A DNA stretch of 64,000 nucleotides from Thalassospira sp. MCCC 1A03138. GTDB lineage: Bacteria; Pseudomonadota; Alphaproteobacteria; Rhodospirillales; Thalassospiraceae. Location: NCBI RefSeq assembly GCF_002115785.1, contig NZ_JFJY01000001.1, forward strand, positions 310,001-374,000. The letters run 5' to 3'. This document shows positions 9,283-18,601 of the stretch, piece after piece; position 1 is the stretch's first letter, and every line of letters begins with the position of its first letter. The notes beneath the pieces were generated by a model. The model had not been told where the DNA came from. It ran no database searches and saw only the letters and a program-made list of their open reading frames with translations. The position numbers were made by a program, and so were the translations under genes.

Positions 9283-10107
9283 ATGCATAAAATCCCCTAT
9301 CTGATTTGCCTTTTCCTGTTTTGTCTTGTTGCTGGAATGCCCGCCACAGGCCGGGCAGGAGTTGCGCGCATAAGCGTTGTAATGCCTTATATCCCGATGA
9401 TGGCCGAAAGTCCGGCGCTTGGGACATTCATTCGCATGTATGAAGAAGTGGCTGCGCGAACCGGTCAGAAAATCATCATTGATATTCTACCACCCCGCCG
9501 AGCGGTACAGTCCTTTGTTGCTGGCGAATACGATGCCTTGGGTGCCTTCCCGTCGCTTAGCGAATTACCGGTTTCGTTGGCATCCGTGCCGTATTACCTG
9601 CGCGAGAATCTGATTTTCTACAAACCAGGCCAATTTGGTCAGAACGCGATCACCTCACCCGACGGTCTGGCCGGATTGCGGGTCGGGCTTTCAGCCTATC
9701 ATTATCCACCCGCCATCACCAATCGTCAGGATGTCGATTTCGAACGGGTTCCCAGCGACCATTCCTTACTGAGCATGATTGCCAACAACCGGCTTGATGC
9801 TGCCATCATTGAGAGGTCTTCGGGGTTTCACATTCGCGATCAGCTCGGGCTTGCCGGGGTTATCGATACTCTCGACATCCCGCTCACAGCGGAAAATGTC
9901 TTTTCCCTGTTTCAGGCCAACCGCGAAGGTATTGAAAATCGCGCCATGTTTAACCGGGCTGTTTACGACATGCTGTGTGACGGAACGCTGGCGAGAATTT
10001 TCGGACGCAGCGACGTTTTGCCCGATATTTCCGTGCTCGAACGTGATCTGCCACCTGAAAGCTGGCGTAACGACTGCCTCCCCTCCCTTCCGGGTTCCAC
10101 CCGCTAA
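9283..10107 (+). CDS. Periplasmic solute-binding protein, SBP family 3-like
   Basis: About 274 aa. A hydrophobic N-terminal signal segment (IPYLICLFLFCLVAGMPATG) precedes a mature region that fits the bilobal family 3 fold: ILPPRRAVQSFVAGEYDALG near residue 70, a LAGLRVGLSAYHYPP segment and a repeated short second-lobe pattern (LSMIANNRLDAAIIERS). No permease or ATPase gene is beside it, so it may be a sensor or orphan binding protein rather than part of an ABC importer. ATG 9283 gives a proper signal peptide; a TTG at 9253 is in frame but less likely. Two other distant solute-binding-like genes lie at 29.7-31.8 kb. Confidence 0.72.
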   Translation: MHKIPYLICLFLFCLVAGMPATGRAGVARISVVMPYIPMMAESPALGTFIRMYEEVAARTGQKIIIDILPPRRAVQSFVAGEYDALGAFPSLSELPVSLASVPYYLRENLIFYKPGQFGQNAITSPDGLAGLRVGLSAYHYPPAITNRQDVDFERVPSDHSLLSMIANNRLDAAIIERSSGFHIRDQLGLAGVIDTLDIPLTAENVFSLFQANREGIENRAMFNRAVYDMLCDGTLARIFGRSDVLPDISVLERDLPPESWRNDCLPSLPGSTR

Positions 10108-10130
10108 ACAGCCAGAGATCCCTTCATGCC

Positions 10131-10166
10131 AAACGGGGTACGCCATATCTGACGCACCCCGTTTCA
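10131..10166. terminator. Bidirectional stem-loop between convergent genes
   Basis: A perfect 9-bp stem AAACGGGGT / ACCCCGTTT (10131-10139 with 10156-10164) lies between the ends of the solute-binding protein gene and leuS. T runs are short on both sides, so termination strength is uncertain. Confidence 0.55.
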
Positions 10167-10191
10167 TCATCATTGACGATTATGGCTGGGT

Positions 10192-13100
10192 TTACCCCTT
10201 AACCACGATATTGATCAGTTTCGGGGTCGGCTTGGCGATATAGATCACCTTGACGATCTGCATGCCTTCAAGATGGCGTGCGACGTTTTCATCGGCCTTT
10301 GCCATTGCTTCGACCGTTGCCTGATCTGCATCCGCAGCCACCATGATCGAGCCGCGTTTTTTGCCATTGACCTGAACCGGGACTTCAAATTCGTCGTCCT
10401 TGGCTTTTTCAGCATCAAATACCGGCCAGTCAAACTTGATCACCGATTTTTTGGAACCAAATTCGGCCTCTGCCATACGGCTCATAAGCTCTTCGCCCAG
10501 ATGCGGCGCAAAGGGCGCGACCATCAAGGCAAGCGCACGAACATGATCATCATACACCGCATTCTGGCGGGTCATGGCGTTGGTCAGTTCGATCAGTGCC
10601 GCAATCGCGGTATTCAGCCGCAGTTCGGCGATGTCGTTTGTCACCTTGGCAATGGTTTTATGCAAAAGCGTCTCGATCTTGCCATCGACGTCGCTGGTGC
10701 GTTCCATCTGGGTTGCGACCTTCCAGACGTTGGAGAGGAAGCGCATCATGCCGACAATCGCATCGGACTGCCACGGTTTGGAGCTATCAAGCGGCCCCAT
10801 ATACATCTCGTAAGTCCGGAAGGTATCAATCGTATACTGATCGCAAATTTCTTCCGGCGGGATGCCGTTTTTATACCGCTTGCCCATCTTGCCGGGAACG
10901 GTGATCAGTTTTTCATCCGTCTTGGCATTGAATGGCTGCTTTTTGCCATCGACATCGCGCATTTCAACATCATGGATATCGACATAAACGCCGCGCGCAT
11001 CGGTATAGGCATCGGCCGTGATCATGCCTTGGTTAAACAGCTTCTGGAACGGTTCGGGTGTGGCGACATAGCCAAGGTCAAACAGCACCTTGTGCCAGAA
11101 ACGCGAATACAGAAGATGCAGTACCGCATGTTCCGCACCACCGACATAAAGGTCAACCGCGCCGGGCTTGGCATTGCCACTCTCATCTATGGTATTGGCC
11201 CAATAGGCCGCCGCCGCATCCGACGCAAAGGCCTGATCGTTATTTGCATCGAAATAACGCAGATAATACCAGCATGACCCGGCCCAGTTCGGCATCGAGT
11301 TGGCATCACGACGGAACGAACGCACTTCGTAATCCGCACCTGCGTGGCTGTGGGTCGAACCAACAGCCGCATTCACCGGCAGGACCGAACCATCAGCAAG
11401 CACGATCCCGGTGACTTCCATCCATTCCTTGGCGCGCGCCAGCGGCGGCTCAGGCTCGGAATTCGGGTCTTCGTTTGATTGCGGTTTGAAATCAGTCATT
11501 TCCGGCAGGACGACGGGCAATGCCGCCTCGGCCACGCCATGCACCTGTCCGGTTTCCTGATCAAACAGAACCGGGAACGGTTCGCCCCAATAACGCTGGC
11601 GCGAAAACAGCCAATCGCGCAGCTTATACTGCACCCGACCGCGGCCGATGTTTCTGGCTTCCAGCCACTCAATGATTTTTGCCTTGGCATCCGGGGTAGA
11701 GAGCCCGTTCAGACTAACCTCGTCATTGGCCGAATTGATCGTATCGCCGATATCGGTTTGAGCGATTTTGAAATCGCCCGGTGCGGTTTCATAGCGCGCC
11801 AGCAATGCCGCATCGTCAAGATCCGCCGCATCATCCGGTGCATTGGCCCGAAGCCAGCTTTCCGACGGTTTGGTGGTGGCGACAATCGGCAGATCGAATT
11901 TATGGGCAAATTCGAAATCGCGCTGATCGCCCGCCGGAACCGCCATGATCGCGCCGGTGCCATAGCCCATTAGAACATAATCGGCAATCCACACCGGGAT
12001 CTTCTGACCATTGGCCGGGTTGGTCGCATAAGCCCCGATAAACACGCCAGTCTTTTCCCGGTTGGCTTCATCCTTGGACGATACCGGACCGGCCAGTTTG
12101 ACCTGCTGACGATAGGCAGCAACCGCGTCCTTATGATCGGCTGTTGTCAGTGCATCGACCAGCGGATGTTCGGGGGCGAGCACCATATAGGTCGCACCAA
12201 AGATGGTATCGGGCCGCGTGGTATAGACCGCGATCTTGTCCTTGCCGCCATCGGCAAGTGCCACCGGGAAATTGACCCGTGCGCCAACCGAACGACCGAT
12301 CCAGCCTTTCTGCATCTCGACAACGCCATTGGGCCAGTCAAGCCCTTCAAGGTCGCCCACCAGACGATCAGCATAATCGGTAATGCGCAACATCCACTGT
12401 TTCAGCGGGCGCTTGTAAACCGGGTAATCGCCGCGTTCGGATTTGCCTTCGTTGGTGACTTCCTCGTTCGACAGAACCGTGCCCAGCATCGGGCACCAGT
12501 TGACCGGAACCTCATCGACATAGGCCAGACGCCCACGATCAATCGCGCGGTCGATCTCTTTGCCTTCTGCCTTCGTGCCCTCGCCAATGACGGATTTTGG
12601 CTGTGGAACACCGTCCTCGTCCAACAGCCATTCCGCGCTTTCAAGGAGCCCGCGAAGCTCGGAAATCGGGCGGGCGCGCCCGGTGATGGTCTGCCCCTGC
12701 GGGCCTTTCCATTCAACGGTCGGATCATAGAAGCTGTTGAAAAGCTGAAGGAAAATCCACTGCGTCCATTTATAGTAATCGACATCGGTCGAGGCAAAGC
12801 GACGATGCGGATCATGGCCAAGGCCAATCACCTGAAGCTGGCGTAGCATGTTTTCGATATTGGCTTCGGTGGTAATGCGCGGATGCTGGCCGGTCTGGAT
12901 CGCGAACTGTTCGGCCGGCAGGCCAAAGGCATCAAAGCCCATCGAATGCAGCACGTTGAAACCGCGCATGCGTTCGAACCGTGCCTTGACGTCAGTTGCG
13001 ATATAACCCAGCGGATGACCGATATGAAGACCAACCCCGCTTGGATAGGGGAACATATCGAGGATGACTTTTTTCTTTTTGGCGGCGTCGAAATCGGCAT

Positions 13101-13200
13101 CGCCCGGATTGGGGGTACGATAGGTATCGTTTTCCCGCCAGTAATCCTGCCAGCGCTTTTCAAACTCGCGCGCACTTTCCTGATAGTTCGCCACCGTCAA
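10192..13200 (-). CDS. leuS: Leucyl-tRNA synthetase, actinobacterial-like type
   Basis: Charges tRNA-Leu with leucine in the cytoplasm. Class I signature HIGH is at residues 59-62 within FPYPSGVGLHIGHPLGY; the KMSKS counterpart is KMGKR near residue 770, with G for the middle S. The editing (CP1) domain is present, with the TTRPDTIFGATYMVLAPEH region near residue 325. At 1002 aa it is longer than the usual ~860-aa proteobacterial enzyme. Segments such as FGLPAEQFAIQTGQHPRITT and VNWCPMLGTVLSNEEVTNEG are those of the actinobacterial (and partly Bacteroidetes) LeuRS group rather than the normal alphaproteobacterial form, which suggests lateral acquisition. It stands alone, without the lptE-holA neighbours. 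Start: TTG 13200 has AGGAG 4 bases upstream; GTG 13194 is equally possible. Confidence 0.96.
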   Translation of the reverse strand: MTVANYQESAREFEKRWQDYWRENDTYRTPNPGDADFDAAKKKKVILDMFPYPSGVGLHIGHPLGYIATDVKARFERMRGFNVLHSMGFDAFGLPAEQFAIQTGQHPRITTEANIENMLRQLQVIGLGHDPHRRFASTDVDYYKWTQWIFLQLFNSFYDPTVEWKGPQGQTITGRARPISELRGLLESAEWLLDEDGVPQPKSVIGEGTKAEGKEIDRAIDRGRLAYVDEVPVNWCPMLGTVLSNEEVTNEGKSERGDYPVYKRPLKQWMLRITDYADRLVGDLEGLDWPNGVVEMQKGWIGRSVGARVNFPVALADGGKDKIAVYTTRPDTIFGATYMVLAPEHPLVDALTTADHKDAVAAYRQQVKLAGPVSSKDEANREKTGVFIGAYATNPANGQKIPVWIADYVLMGYGTGAIMAVPAGDQRDFEFAHKFDLPIVATTKPSESWLRANAPDDAADLDDAALLARYETAPGDFKIAQTDIGDTINSANDEVSLNGLSTPDAKAKIIEWLEARNIGRGRVQYKLRDWLFSRQRYWGEPFPVLFDQETGQVHGVAEAALPVVLPEMTDFKPQSNEDPNSEPEPPLARAKEWMEVTGIVLADGSVLPVNAAVGSTHSHAGADYEVRSFRRDANSMPNWAGSCWYYLRYFDANNDQAFASDAAAAYWANTIDESGNAKPGAVDLYVGGAEHAVLHLLYSRFWHKVLFDLGYVATPEPFQKLFNQGMITADAYTDARGVYVDIHDVEMRDVDGKKQPFNAKTDEKLITVPGKMGKRYKNGIPPEEICDQYTIDTFRTYEMYMGPLDSSKPWQSDAIVGMMRFLSNVWKVATQMERTSDVDGKIETLLHKTIAKVTNDIAELRLNTAIAALIELTNAMTRQNAVYDDHVRALALMVAPFAPHLGEELMSRMAEAEFGSKKSVIKFDWPVFDAEKAKDDEFEVPVQVNGKKRGSIMVAADADQATVEAMAKADENVARHLEGMQIVKVIYIAKPTPKLINIVVKG

Positions 13201-13591
13201 ACAGCTCCTAAGCTCAAAATACCGGATGCGGAGGAAATCTCGACGCGCCCCGGTTCCATCAATTCAGATAAATTCTGATCAACCAAACCCTGTTCAATAA
13301 TCGGGCTTGGCCCCTGTTGCAATATCAGAGTGCAGGATAACCGCCACAACCGGCCCCGATGCAAGTCCGAAAATCCGCGTATCACGCATGGCGGGTTTGC
13401 AAATCGCCCAACCGACCCTATATAACTGGCTATGGCCTTTTCGCCCTGATTGTGCGATATTAACCGCACGTAAAGACTTCCGGCGCGCGATCCGTACCAA
13501 GCAGGTACCCGCGCAGGCCATCAGGAAATCACCGTGTATCAAGCCCTATCAATGACTTGTACACATATAACCCGCGTCCAGGGAGGACGGC
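13201..13591. other. Intergenic region upstream of leuS and the DUF5610-like gene
   Basis: A 391-bp divergent intergenic stretch. I see no convincing gene, T-box or leader peptide for leuS. Only the two ribosome sites at its ends are clear: AGGAG for leuS and GGGAGGA (about 13580-13586) for the gene at 13592. Promoters for both genes must lie here but no strong -35/-10 pair stood out. Confidence 0.5.
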
Positions 13592-14266
13592 ATGGATATC
13601 ACCATCGGCGGACTGACATCGCAGGCAGCAAACGGCTCAAGCCGCAGCGCGCAGTCTTACCTGCCCGGTAATGACGACTCGAAATCCGGGTCGAACAATT
13701 CTATTGCCTCTTCTTTCGCCAGCGCGACCTCGGTTTCGCTGTCCTCGCAATCGGGCAATCTGCTGTCGGCCGATCAGATCGTTTCGGCAATCAATGAAAG
13801 CCTGTCTTCGACCGGCCTGTCGATCCAGGGCGTCGATCCCACCGATTACACCCCCGAAGCGGTTGCTGATCGCATTCTGGCCCGTGTCGGTGATCTGATC
13901 GCCTCGAACGCCAGTAGCCCCGAAGAAGCCCGCGACATTTTCGATCAGGCCAAGGAAGGCATCGCCAAGGGTCTGGAACAGGCCCGCGAATTCCTTGACG
14001 GGCTTGGCGCGCTTAATGACACGATCAACGGCAATATCAACGAAACCGAAAACCGCCTGAATGAAGGCCTGAAATCGATCGAAGCCCGCCTGACCGAACT
14101 GTTTGACAGCAGCCCGGCCAAGGAAGCGGCCGACATCACCCCGGATCGGGATGAACAGGTCCTGCAGTCGCAGATCACCCAGACCGCACAGGCAAGTCAG
14201 GCCTATGCGGAGGCTGGAACCAATGCGCAGCGTAACGCCCCGCGTTACGGCACATCCGCCATCTGA
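13592..14266 (+). CDS. DUF5610-like hypothetical protein
   Basis: About 224 aa, with no signal peptide or membrane span. The first ~65 residues are low-complexity and very rich in Ser, Asn and Gly. The middle (PEAVADRILARVGDLIASNA near residue 90, then ARDIFDQAKEGIAKGLEQAR near 115) is helical and resembles DUF5610, a domain in flagellar- or cell-surface-associated proteins of unknown role in Proteobacteria. The C-terminal third is Gln/Ala rich with a likely amphipathic helix (NETENRLNEGLKSIEARLTE). A strong ribosome site GGGAGGA precedes ATG 13592 and a strong terminator follows, so it is a single-gene unit. The domain call is from recall. Confidence 0.65.
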   Translation: MDITIGGLTSQAANGSSRSAQSYLPGNDDSKSGSNNSIASSFASATSVSLSSQSGNLLSADQIVSAINESLSSTGLSIQGVDPTDYTPEAVADRILARVGDLIASNASSPEEARDIFDQAKEGIAKGLEQAREFLDGLGALNDTINGNINETENRLNEGLKSIEARLTELFDSSPAKEAADITPDRDEQVLQSQITQTAQASQAYAEAGTNAQRNAPRYGTSAI

Positions 14267-14293
14267 TCTTCGCGATCACAGGCCCAAACATTC

Positions 14294-14326
14294 AAACCGG
14301 CAGGCATCCCCTGCCGGTTTTGTTTT
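14294..14326 (+). terminator. Rho-independent terminator
   Basis: Perfect 11-bp stem AAACCGGCAGG / CCTGCCGGTTT (14294-14304 with 14310-14320), 5-base loop, then TTGTTTT. It ends the DUF5610-like gene and sits just before the convergent membrane-protein gene. Confidence 0.9.
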
Positions 14327-14332
14327 GTGCCC

Positions 14333-15757
14333 TCACATCCCCGCCGATCCCGGCCCGTCATCGCCGCCAACGCGAAACAGCTTCCGTCCGGCATCCTGTA
14401 TCTTGTTAAATGCGTCCTCGGCCATGAAACCGGACACAAACGCCATAAAGGTTACAAGAAACGCGCTGATTTCGATATTGCCCGATCCGTCCGGGCCGCC
14501 TTGGGTCACCATCAGCATCCCGGCCTCGGTACACAGGAAAATCGCAATCGCCGCCGCGATCCCCTCGCCGGTCATCACCATCAGTCGGCCCGCTGCCGCA
14601 AAGCCGGTTTCGGGTACGGCGTCGACCGCAACCATGGCAACCGACGTGACCTCCCCCTCCGCTGCATCGTTGTGCGCCATTTCGCCCTCATGCCCTTCCC
14701 GGCGATAGCGGCGCGTGAAACTGACGACGGAGCCAAGCCCGCCCGCCGCCACCGTCACCAGCAGCGTCAGGACAATTCCCGGCATCTGAAGCAGAAGCGA
14801 CAAAACCCCACCAAGCGGCTGCTGAAACAATGCCACCAGCGACCGTCGCCCGCCATCATCCGTCGCATCTTCGTCCGCCCAAAGGGCTGCATGTTCTTCG
14901 CGCAGGTCGGAAAGCTCCGCCATAAGGCTGGCCCGGAGCCGCTCGGCCTGCGCCTGCTCGGCGGTGATATTGGCCCAGGCTACCTGGGCGCGTGCCGCCT
15001 TCTCGCCAAAGCTCATCACCGCATTACGGATTGCATTGATCCGGCTTCGGATATCGGTTGCAAAAGCCTCGCTCACCCCGGGCGCAAGTGTCATCTGCGA
15101 CAGGGCGTTATCAAGGTTTGCAATGACCTCCTTGCCCTCGCCAGTGCGCGCCGTGTCGGGCGATGGTCGACCCGCTTCGGCGCTGAAATCGCTTTGCGCC
15201 AGAAAGGCAAAGGCCTGCTTAAGCGCGGCAAGGTAATCTGTGCTAAATTTCGCTTCAAACCGCTGGGGCTGCTCGGCCACGATCGAGCCCAGTCCGGAAT
15301 AAAGATCGAACGCCGCCCGCCACGCGGCAATCGCGTCCTGACGCAGGGCCAATCCCTGCCGGGCAGCGTTCAGCGACGCGGCGTCAAGCATCCGGATTTC
15401 GGTGCGCATGGCATGGATATCACCCTTAAGCTGCGCCTCATGATAGCCCTGAAACACCAGCCGCTCCAGATCGCCGGGCGAGCTAAGCTCAAGCTCGCGG
15501 CTTAAAAGCTCACGCTGGATATCGGCGGTAAATCCGGCAAACAGGGTCACGACAAACCCGACATACAAAACCACCACCAACCCGGTCAGCATGACAGAGC
15601 CCAAAATCGCCGCCCCGCGAACATATAAAACCCGGCCAAACAGAACACGCCGGATCAGATCGCCCAATCCTTTTGCGCCTACGCCGCTGCCAGATGCATC
15701 AGATAACGGCGGCCGTGCCGGAGCCCCCGAAGATTGCCGGTTATTCTCCTCTGTCAT
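14333..15757 (-). CDS. Orphan membrane protein with large coiled central domain
   Basis: Not recognised. About 474 aa from ATG 15757 (an in-frame GTG at 15772 is possible). One membrane span near residues 50-75 (SVMLTGLVVVLYVGFVVTLF) is followed by ~240 residues that are helical and Ala/Glu/Arg rich (AQAERLRASLMAELSDLREE near 280), then three more spans near 315-340, 400-420 and 435-455. The last span runs into SGFMAEDAFNKIQDAGRKLF, a pattern seen at the membrane end of some predicted bacterial sensor or scaffold proteins. Topology suggests a signal-sensing or membrane-organising protein. No enzymatic motif is visible. It is divergent from sodC with ~276 bp between. Confidence 0.75.
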   Translation of the reverse strand: MTEENNRQSSGAPARPPLSDASGSGVGAKGLGDLIRRVLFGRVLYVRGAAILGSVMLTGLVVVLYVGFVVTLFAGFTADIQRELLSRELELSSPGDLERLVFQGYHEAQLKGDIHAMRTEIRMLDAASLNAARQGLALRQDAIAAWRAAFDLYSGLGSIVAEQPQRFEAKFSTDYLAALKQAFAFLAQSDFSAEAGRPSPDTARTGEGKEVIANLDNALSQMTLAPGVSEAFATDIRSRINAIRNAVMSFGEKAARAQVAWANITAEQAQAERLRASLMAELSDLREEHAALWADEDATDDGGRRSLVALFQQPLGGVLSLLLQMPGIVLTLLVTVAAGGLGSVVSFTRRYRREGHEGEMAHNDAAEGEVTSVAMVAVDAVPETGFAAAGRLMVMTGEGIAAAIAIFLCTEAGMLMVTQGGPDGSGNIEISAFLVTFMAFVSGFMAEDAFNKIQDAGRKLFRVGGDDGPGSAGM

Positions 15758-16033
15758 GGTCTGCGCCTGCACTCCGTCTGGTTATGCCGTGATCACGGCG
15801 GCCCGCGCCGCCTCAAACCTGACGCTCCCGGCCCCGCCCTTGTGACAGCGGCCTTTCCCTCATGCACTTGCCGTCGCCCCCAAAAAATAGCCTCAAACCC
15901 CGCCAATACTCCGGCCGCAATTCAACCAACAGGTCAAAGATTTACGGAACAAAACCCGGCCCCGCCGGTTTTACAAAGACAGGTTAGAAAAAACGGCCCC
16001 AACCGGCACGCCCGCAACAGCAGAGGATTTCCC

Positions 16034-16648
16034 ATGTTCCATCGCGAAAACATCTGCCGCCAGAAACCAAATACCTCCGCCATTCCCACAACCACCAATG
16101 CCAATAATGCCCGCCACATGGTACTGGCGACCGCCGCCACGGCAGCACTTCTCGCCCTTGGTGCAGCGATGGCACTTGTGCCCGGCCATGCCAGGGCGGG
16201 CGAAGAAGCCCAATCAAGCTTTATCAATGCAAGTGGTGCGGAAATCGGAACGTTGACGGTCAATGGCGTGCCGGATGCCGCGATCCTGAAGATCGAGCTT
16301 CTCGACCTTCCGCCCGGGCAGTGGGTGGCGTTTCATATCCATGAAAATGGCGAATGCGATGCGAAAGGAGGCTTTAAATCCGCCGGCGGCCATTTCAACC
16401 CAACCAACAAATCCCACGGCCACGAATTTGCCGACGGCCCGCATGCGGGCGACATGATGAACCAGTATGTCAATGACAAGGGCGCGCTTTACGCACAGAT
16501 CCTCAATAACGCCGTGCGCTTTGAAGACGGCACTGGAGAAACCGACATCCACGGCAAGGCCGTGATCATCCATGCCGGCACCGACGACTATAAATCCCAG
16601 CCCTCAGGCGATGCCGGAAACCGAATTGCCTGTGCGGTGATTAAATAG
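16034..16648 (+). CDS. sodC: Superoxide dismutase [Cu-Zn], periplasmic
   Basis: Dismutates superoxide in the periplasm using Cu and Zn. All ligands are present: His101, His103, His120, His128, His137, Asp140 and His180, in FHIHENGEC, AGGHFNP, KSHGHEF, GPHAGD and IIHAGTDDY. The disulfide pair is Cys108-Cys200, and the active-site Arg197 is in GNRIACAVI. The hydrophobic signal segment is at about residues 30-50, preceded by an unusually long polar n-region, so ATG 16118 is an alternative start; ATG 16034 is kept because AGAGGA lies 7 bases upstream. The mature length (~150 aa) is normal for bacterial SodC. No clear operon partner. Confidence 0.94.
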   Translation: MFHRENICRQKPNTSAIPTTTNANNARHMVLATAATAALLALGAAMALVPGHARAGEEAQSSFINASGAEIGTLTVNGVPDAAILKIELLDLPPGQWVAFHIHENGECDAKGGFKSAGGHFNPTNKSHGHEFADGPHAGDMMNQYVNDKGALYAQILNNAVRFEDGTGETDIHGKAVIIHAGTDDYKSQPSGDAGNRIACAVIK

Positions 16649-16785
16649 AAGAAAAATCGTACGCCACTCAAGCGCTGCTCCGCTTTTCAAAAGAAACTAT
16701 CTCCCAGCAAATCCACGAAACCTTGCAACGATCTAGGTTTATATCCAATAGTTTCATCTCCTTAATTTTGAAGAGCATTTTTAAC

Positions 16786-17628
16786 GTGTGGCACCACCTC
16801 TCCTCAGACTGGCTGAACTGGGCCGATCAGCTCGCCCCCGCAGCACAGAAGATCAACCGGCATTTGATCGCGGCACTTGATCTGCCGGTTTTGGCGCGCG
16901 CCGCCGACGGGCGGGGATTGGCCGTGCTTGATCTGGCGTCCGGGGTTGGGGAACCGGCATTCGGGATTGCGCGGATACTGGCTGGTGAGGATGAGTTAGG
17001 CCTACACGGCCACGTGATCGCCTCCGACATTGTGCCGGGCATGTGTGCCGGGTTGGCGGAACGTGCCGAGGCGGAGGGGATTGGCAATCTGTCGGTGGTT
17101 GCCGCCGACATGGAAAAGCTGCCCTTTGGGGCGGGTACCATGGATGCGATTTCGTGCCGGTTTGGCGTGATGTTCTGCCATGATCCCGATGCCGCGCTTG
17201 TCGAGGCCAACCGGGTGTTGCGTACAGGCGGCCGGGCGGCTTTGATGCTGTGGGCACCGCTGGTCGATAATCCGTTATTTGCCGCCATGGATGGGGTTCT
17301 GGGCAATATGCTCGGCACCGGATTTGCCGATGCCGGGCTTGACTTGTTTGGTTTTGCCGATCCGGGATTGGCGACCCTGCGCATGGCGCGCGCCGGGTTT
17401 GGCGACATCACAATCACCACCCACAGCCCCGCCGGGCGCATCCTGGAACGTGCCGCATTCTGGAAGCCGCAGATGGAAATGCTGTTTGGGCCGCAATTGC
17501 GCGCCACCACGGATACGGAACGCGGGGCGATTGATGCCGCGATGTTCGAAGCGCTCCGTCCTTATGTGACGGACGGGCATTTTCAGGTTCCGATTTGTTT
17601 TCATGTACTTGTCGGGGTGAAGGGGTAA
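16786..17628 (+). CDS. Class I SAM-dependent methyltransferase
   Basis: About 280 aa. The SAM-binding motif I is VLDLASGVGEPAFGIAR near residue 45, motif II region HVIASDIVPGM near 80, and a DMEKLPFGAGTMDAISCRF segment near 110 is typical of UbiE/COQ5-type methyltransferases. The substrate is unknown. The frame is open upstream to a TTG at 16723, but GTG 16786 is preferred: AAGAG lies about 10 bases upstream and the protein then begins with WHHLSSDWLNWADQLAPAAQ as in related proteins. Not obviously linked to sodC (137 bp) or queC (125 bp). Confidence 0.8.
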   Translation: MWHHLSSDWLNWADQLAPAAQKINRHLIAALDLPVLARAADGRGLAVLDLASGVGEPAFGIARILAGEDELGLHGHVIASDIVPGMCAGLAERAEAEGIGNLSVVAADMEKLPFGAGTMDAISCRFGVMFCHDPDAALVEANRVLRTGGRAALMLWAPLVDNPLFAAMDGVLGNMLGTGFADAGLDLFGFADPGLATLRMARAGFGDITITTHSPAGRILERAAFWKPQMEMLFGPQLRATTDTERGAIDAAMFEALRPYVTDGHFQVPICFHVLVGVKG

Positions 17629-17753
17629 ACCGCGCCTGAAACCAGCGTTTTTCCCTTGATTTCCGTGATCCTTCGTGTCAAACCGCGCGCCTTGGAAGGG
17701 ATGTTTCCTTCCCCTGTCGTAGCACCAGGTTAAAAACACGAAAGACATGACAT

Positions 17754-18479
17754 ATGAAGACGATCGTCGTCTGCTCTGGCGGGCTGGATTCCGTCACGCT
17801 GGCCCATAAGGTTGCGGCCGAGCATAAACTGCACTCCCTGATTTCGTTTGATTATGGCCAGCGCCATAAAAAGGAACTTGATTACGCCGCGCGGGCCGCA
17901 CGCGATCTTGGTGTCAAACATCACATTGTTGATCTAACGCCGGTTGGCGCACTCCTGACCGGGTCGTCATTGACATCCGATGATATCGATGTGCCCGACG
18001 GCCATTATGCCGAAGAAACCATGCGCATCACCGTGGTCCCCAACCGCAATGCCATCATGCTTGCCGTCGCATTCGGGGCTGCGGCATCGGCCGGGGCGGA
18101 TGCAGTGGCGGCCGCCGTTCATGGCGGGGATCATTTCATCTATCCCGATTGCCGCCCCGATTTCATCAAATCGTTCCAGACCATGCAGAACCACGCCCTT
18201 GAAGGGGTGCGGGATGTGTCGCTTTATACGCCGTTCCTTCACGGGTCGAAGGCCGATATCGCCGCAGAGGCCGGGCGGCTTGGCGTTCCGATTGATCGCA
18301 CATGGTCGTGCTACAAGGGTGGTGAAACCCATTGCGGGCGATGCGGTACCTGTGTCGAGCGGCGCGAGGCGCTTGAACTTGCCCGCGTGCCCGATCCGAC
18401 GGTTTACGTCGATCGCGATTACTGGAAACAGGCAAGGGCTGCGCATATGGTGCGTAGCCTTGGGGCTTCCGGGAACTAA
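17754..18479 (+). CDS. queC: 7-cyano-7-deazaguanine synthase QueC
   Basis: ATP-dependent conversion of 7-carboxy-7-deazaguanine to preQ0 in queuosine synthesis, cytoplasmic, 241 aa. The PP-loop is SGGLDS at residues 8-13 and the zinc site is Cys186, Cys194, Cys197 and Cys200 in CYKGGETHCGRCGTC. FDYGQRHKKEL near residue 35 is also family-typical. It is the first gene of queC-queD-queE. No preQ1 riboswitch could be recognised in the 125 bp upstream. ATG 17754 gives standard family length. Confidence 0.97.
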   Translation: MKTIVVCSGGLDSVTLAHKVAAEHKLHSLISFDYGQRHKKELDYAARAARDLGVKHHIVDLTPVGALLTGSSLTSDDIDVPDGHYAEETMRITVVPNRNAIMLAVAFGAAASAGADAVAAAVHGGDHFIYPDCRPDFIKSFQTMQNHALEGVRDVSLYTPFLHGSKADIAAEAGRLGVPIDRTWSCYKGGETHCGRCGTCVERREALELARVPDPTVYVDRDYWKQARAAHMVRSLGASGN

Positions 18480-18601
18480 GTGGATACCCGACTGTGCGGG
18501 AGTCCATATCACCACACGCAACCGACCTAGCCAGACAAAACCAACCGGCCGCAAGCCCTCCGCCGCATCGCGGGCACGGGCGCGCCGTATCGAAAGCCAT
18601 T

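Noticed and set aside
10273..11277. A 334-codon plus-strand open frame opposite leuS
   Set aside because: It is antisense to a complete, conserved leuS and has no family-like motifs; it reflects codon bias of the real gene.
14327..15505. A 392-codon plus-strand frame opposite the orphan membrane protein
   Set aside because: Its composition is Arg/His rich and unlike a protein; the minus-strand frame has membrane spans and starts correctly.
17629..17753. Possible preQ1 riboswitch before queC
   Set aside because: No recognisable preQ1 aptamer core or pseudoknot pattern was found in the 125-bp leader.
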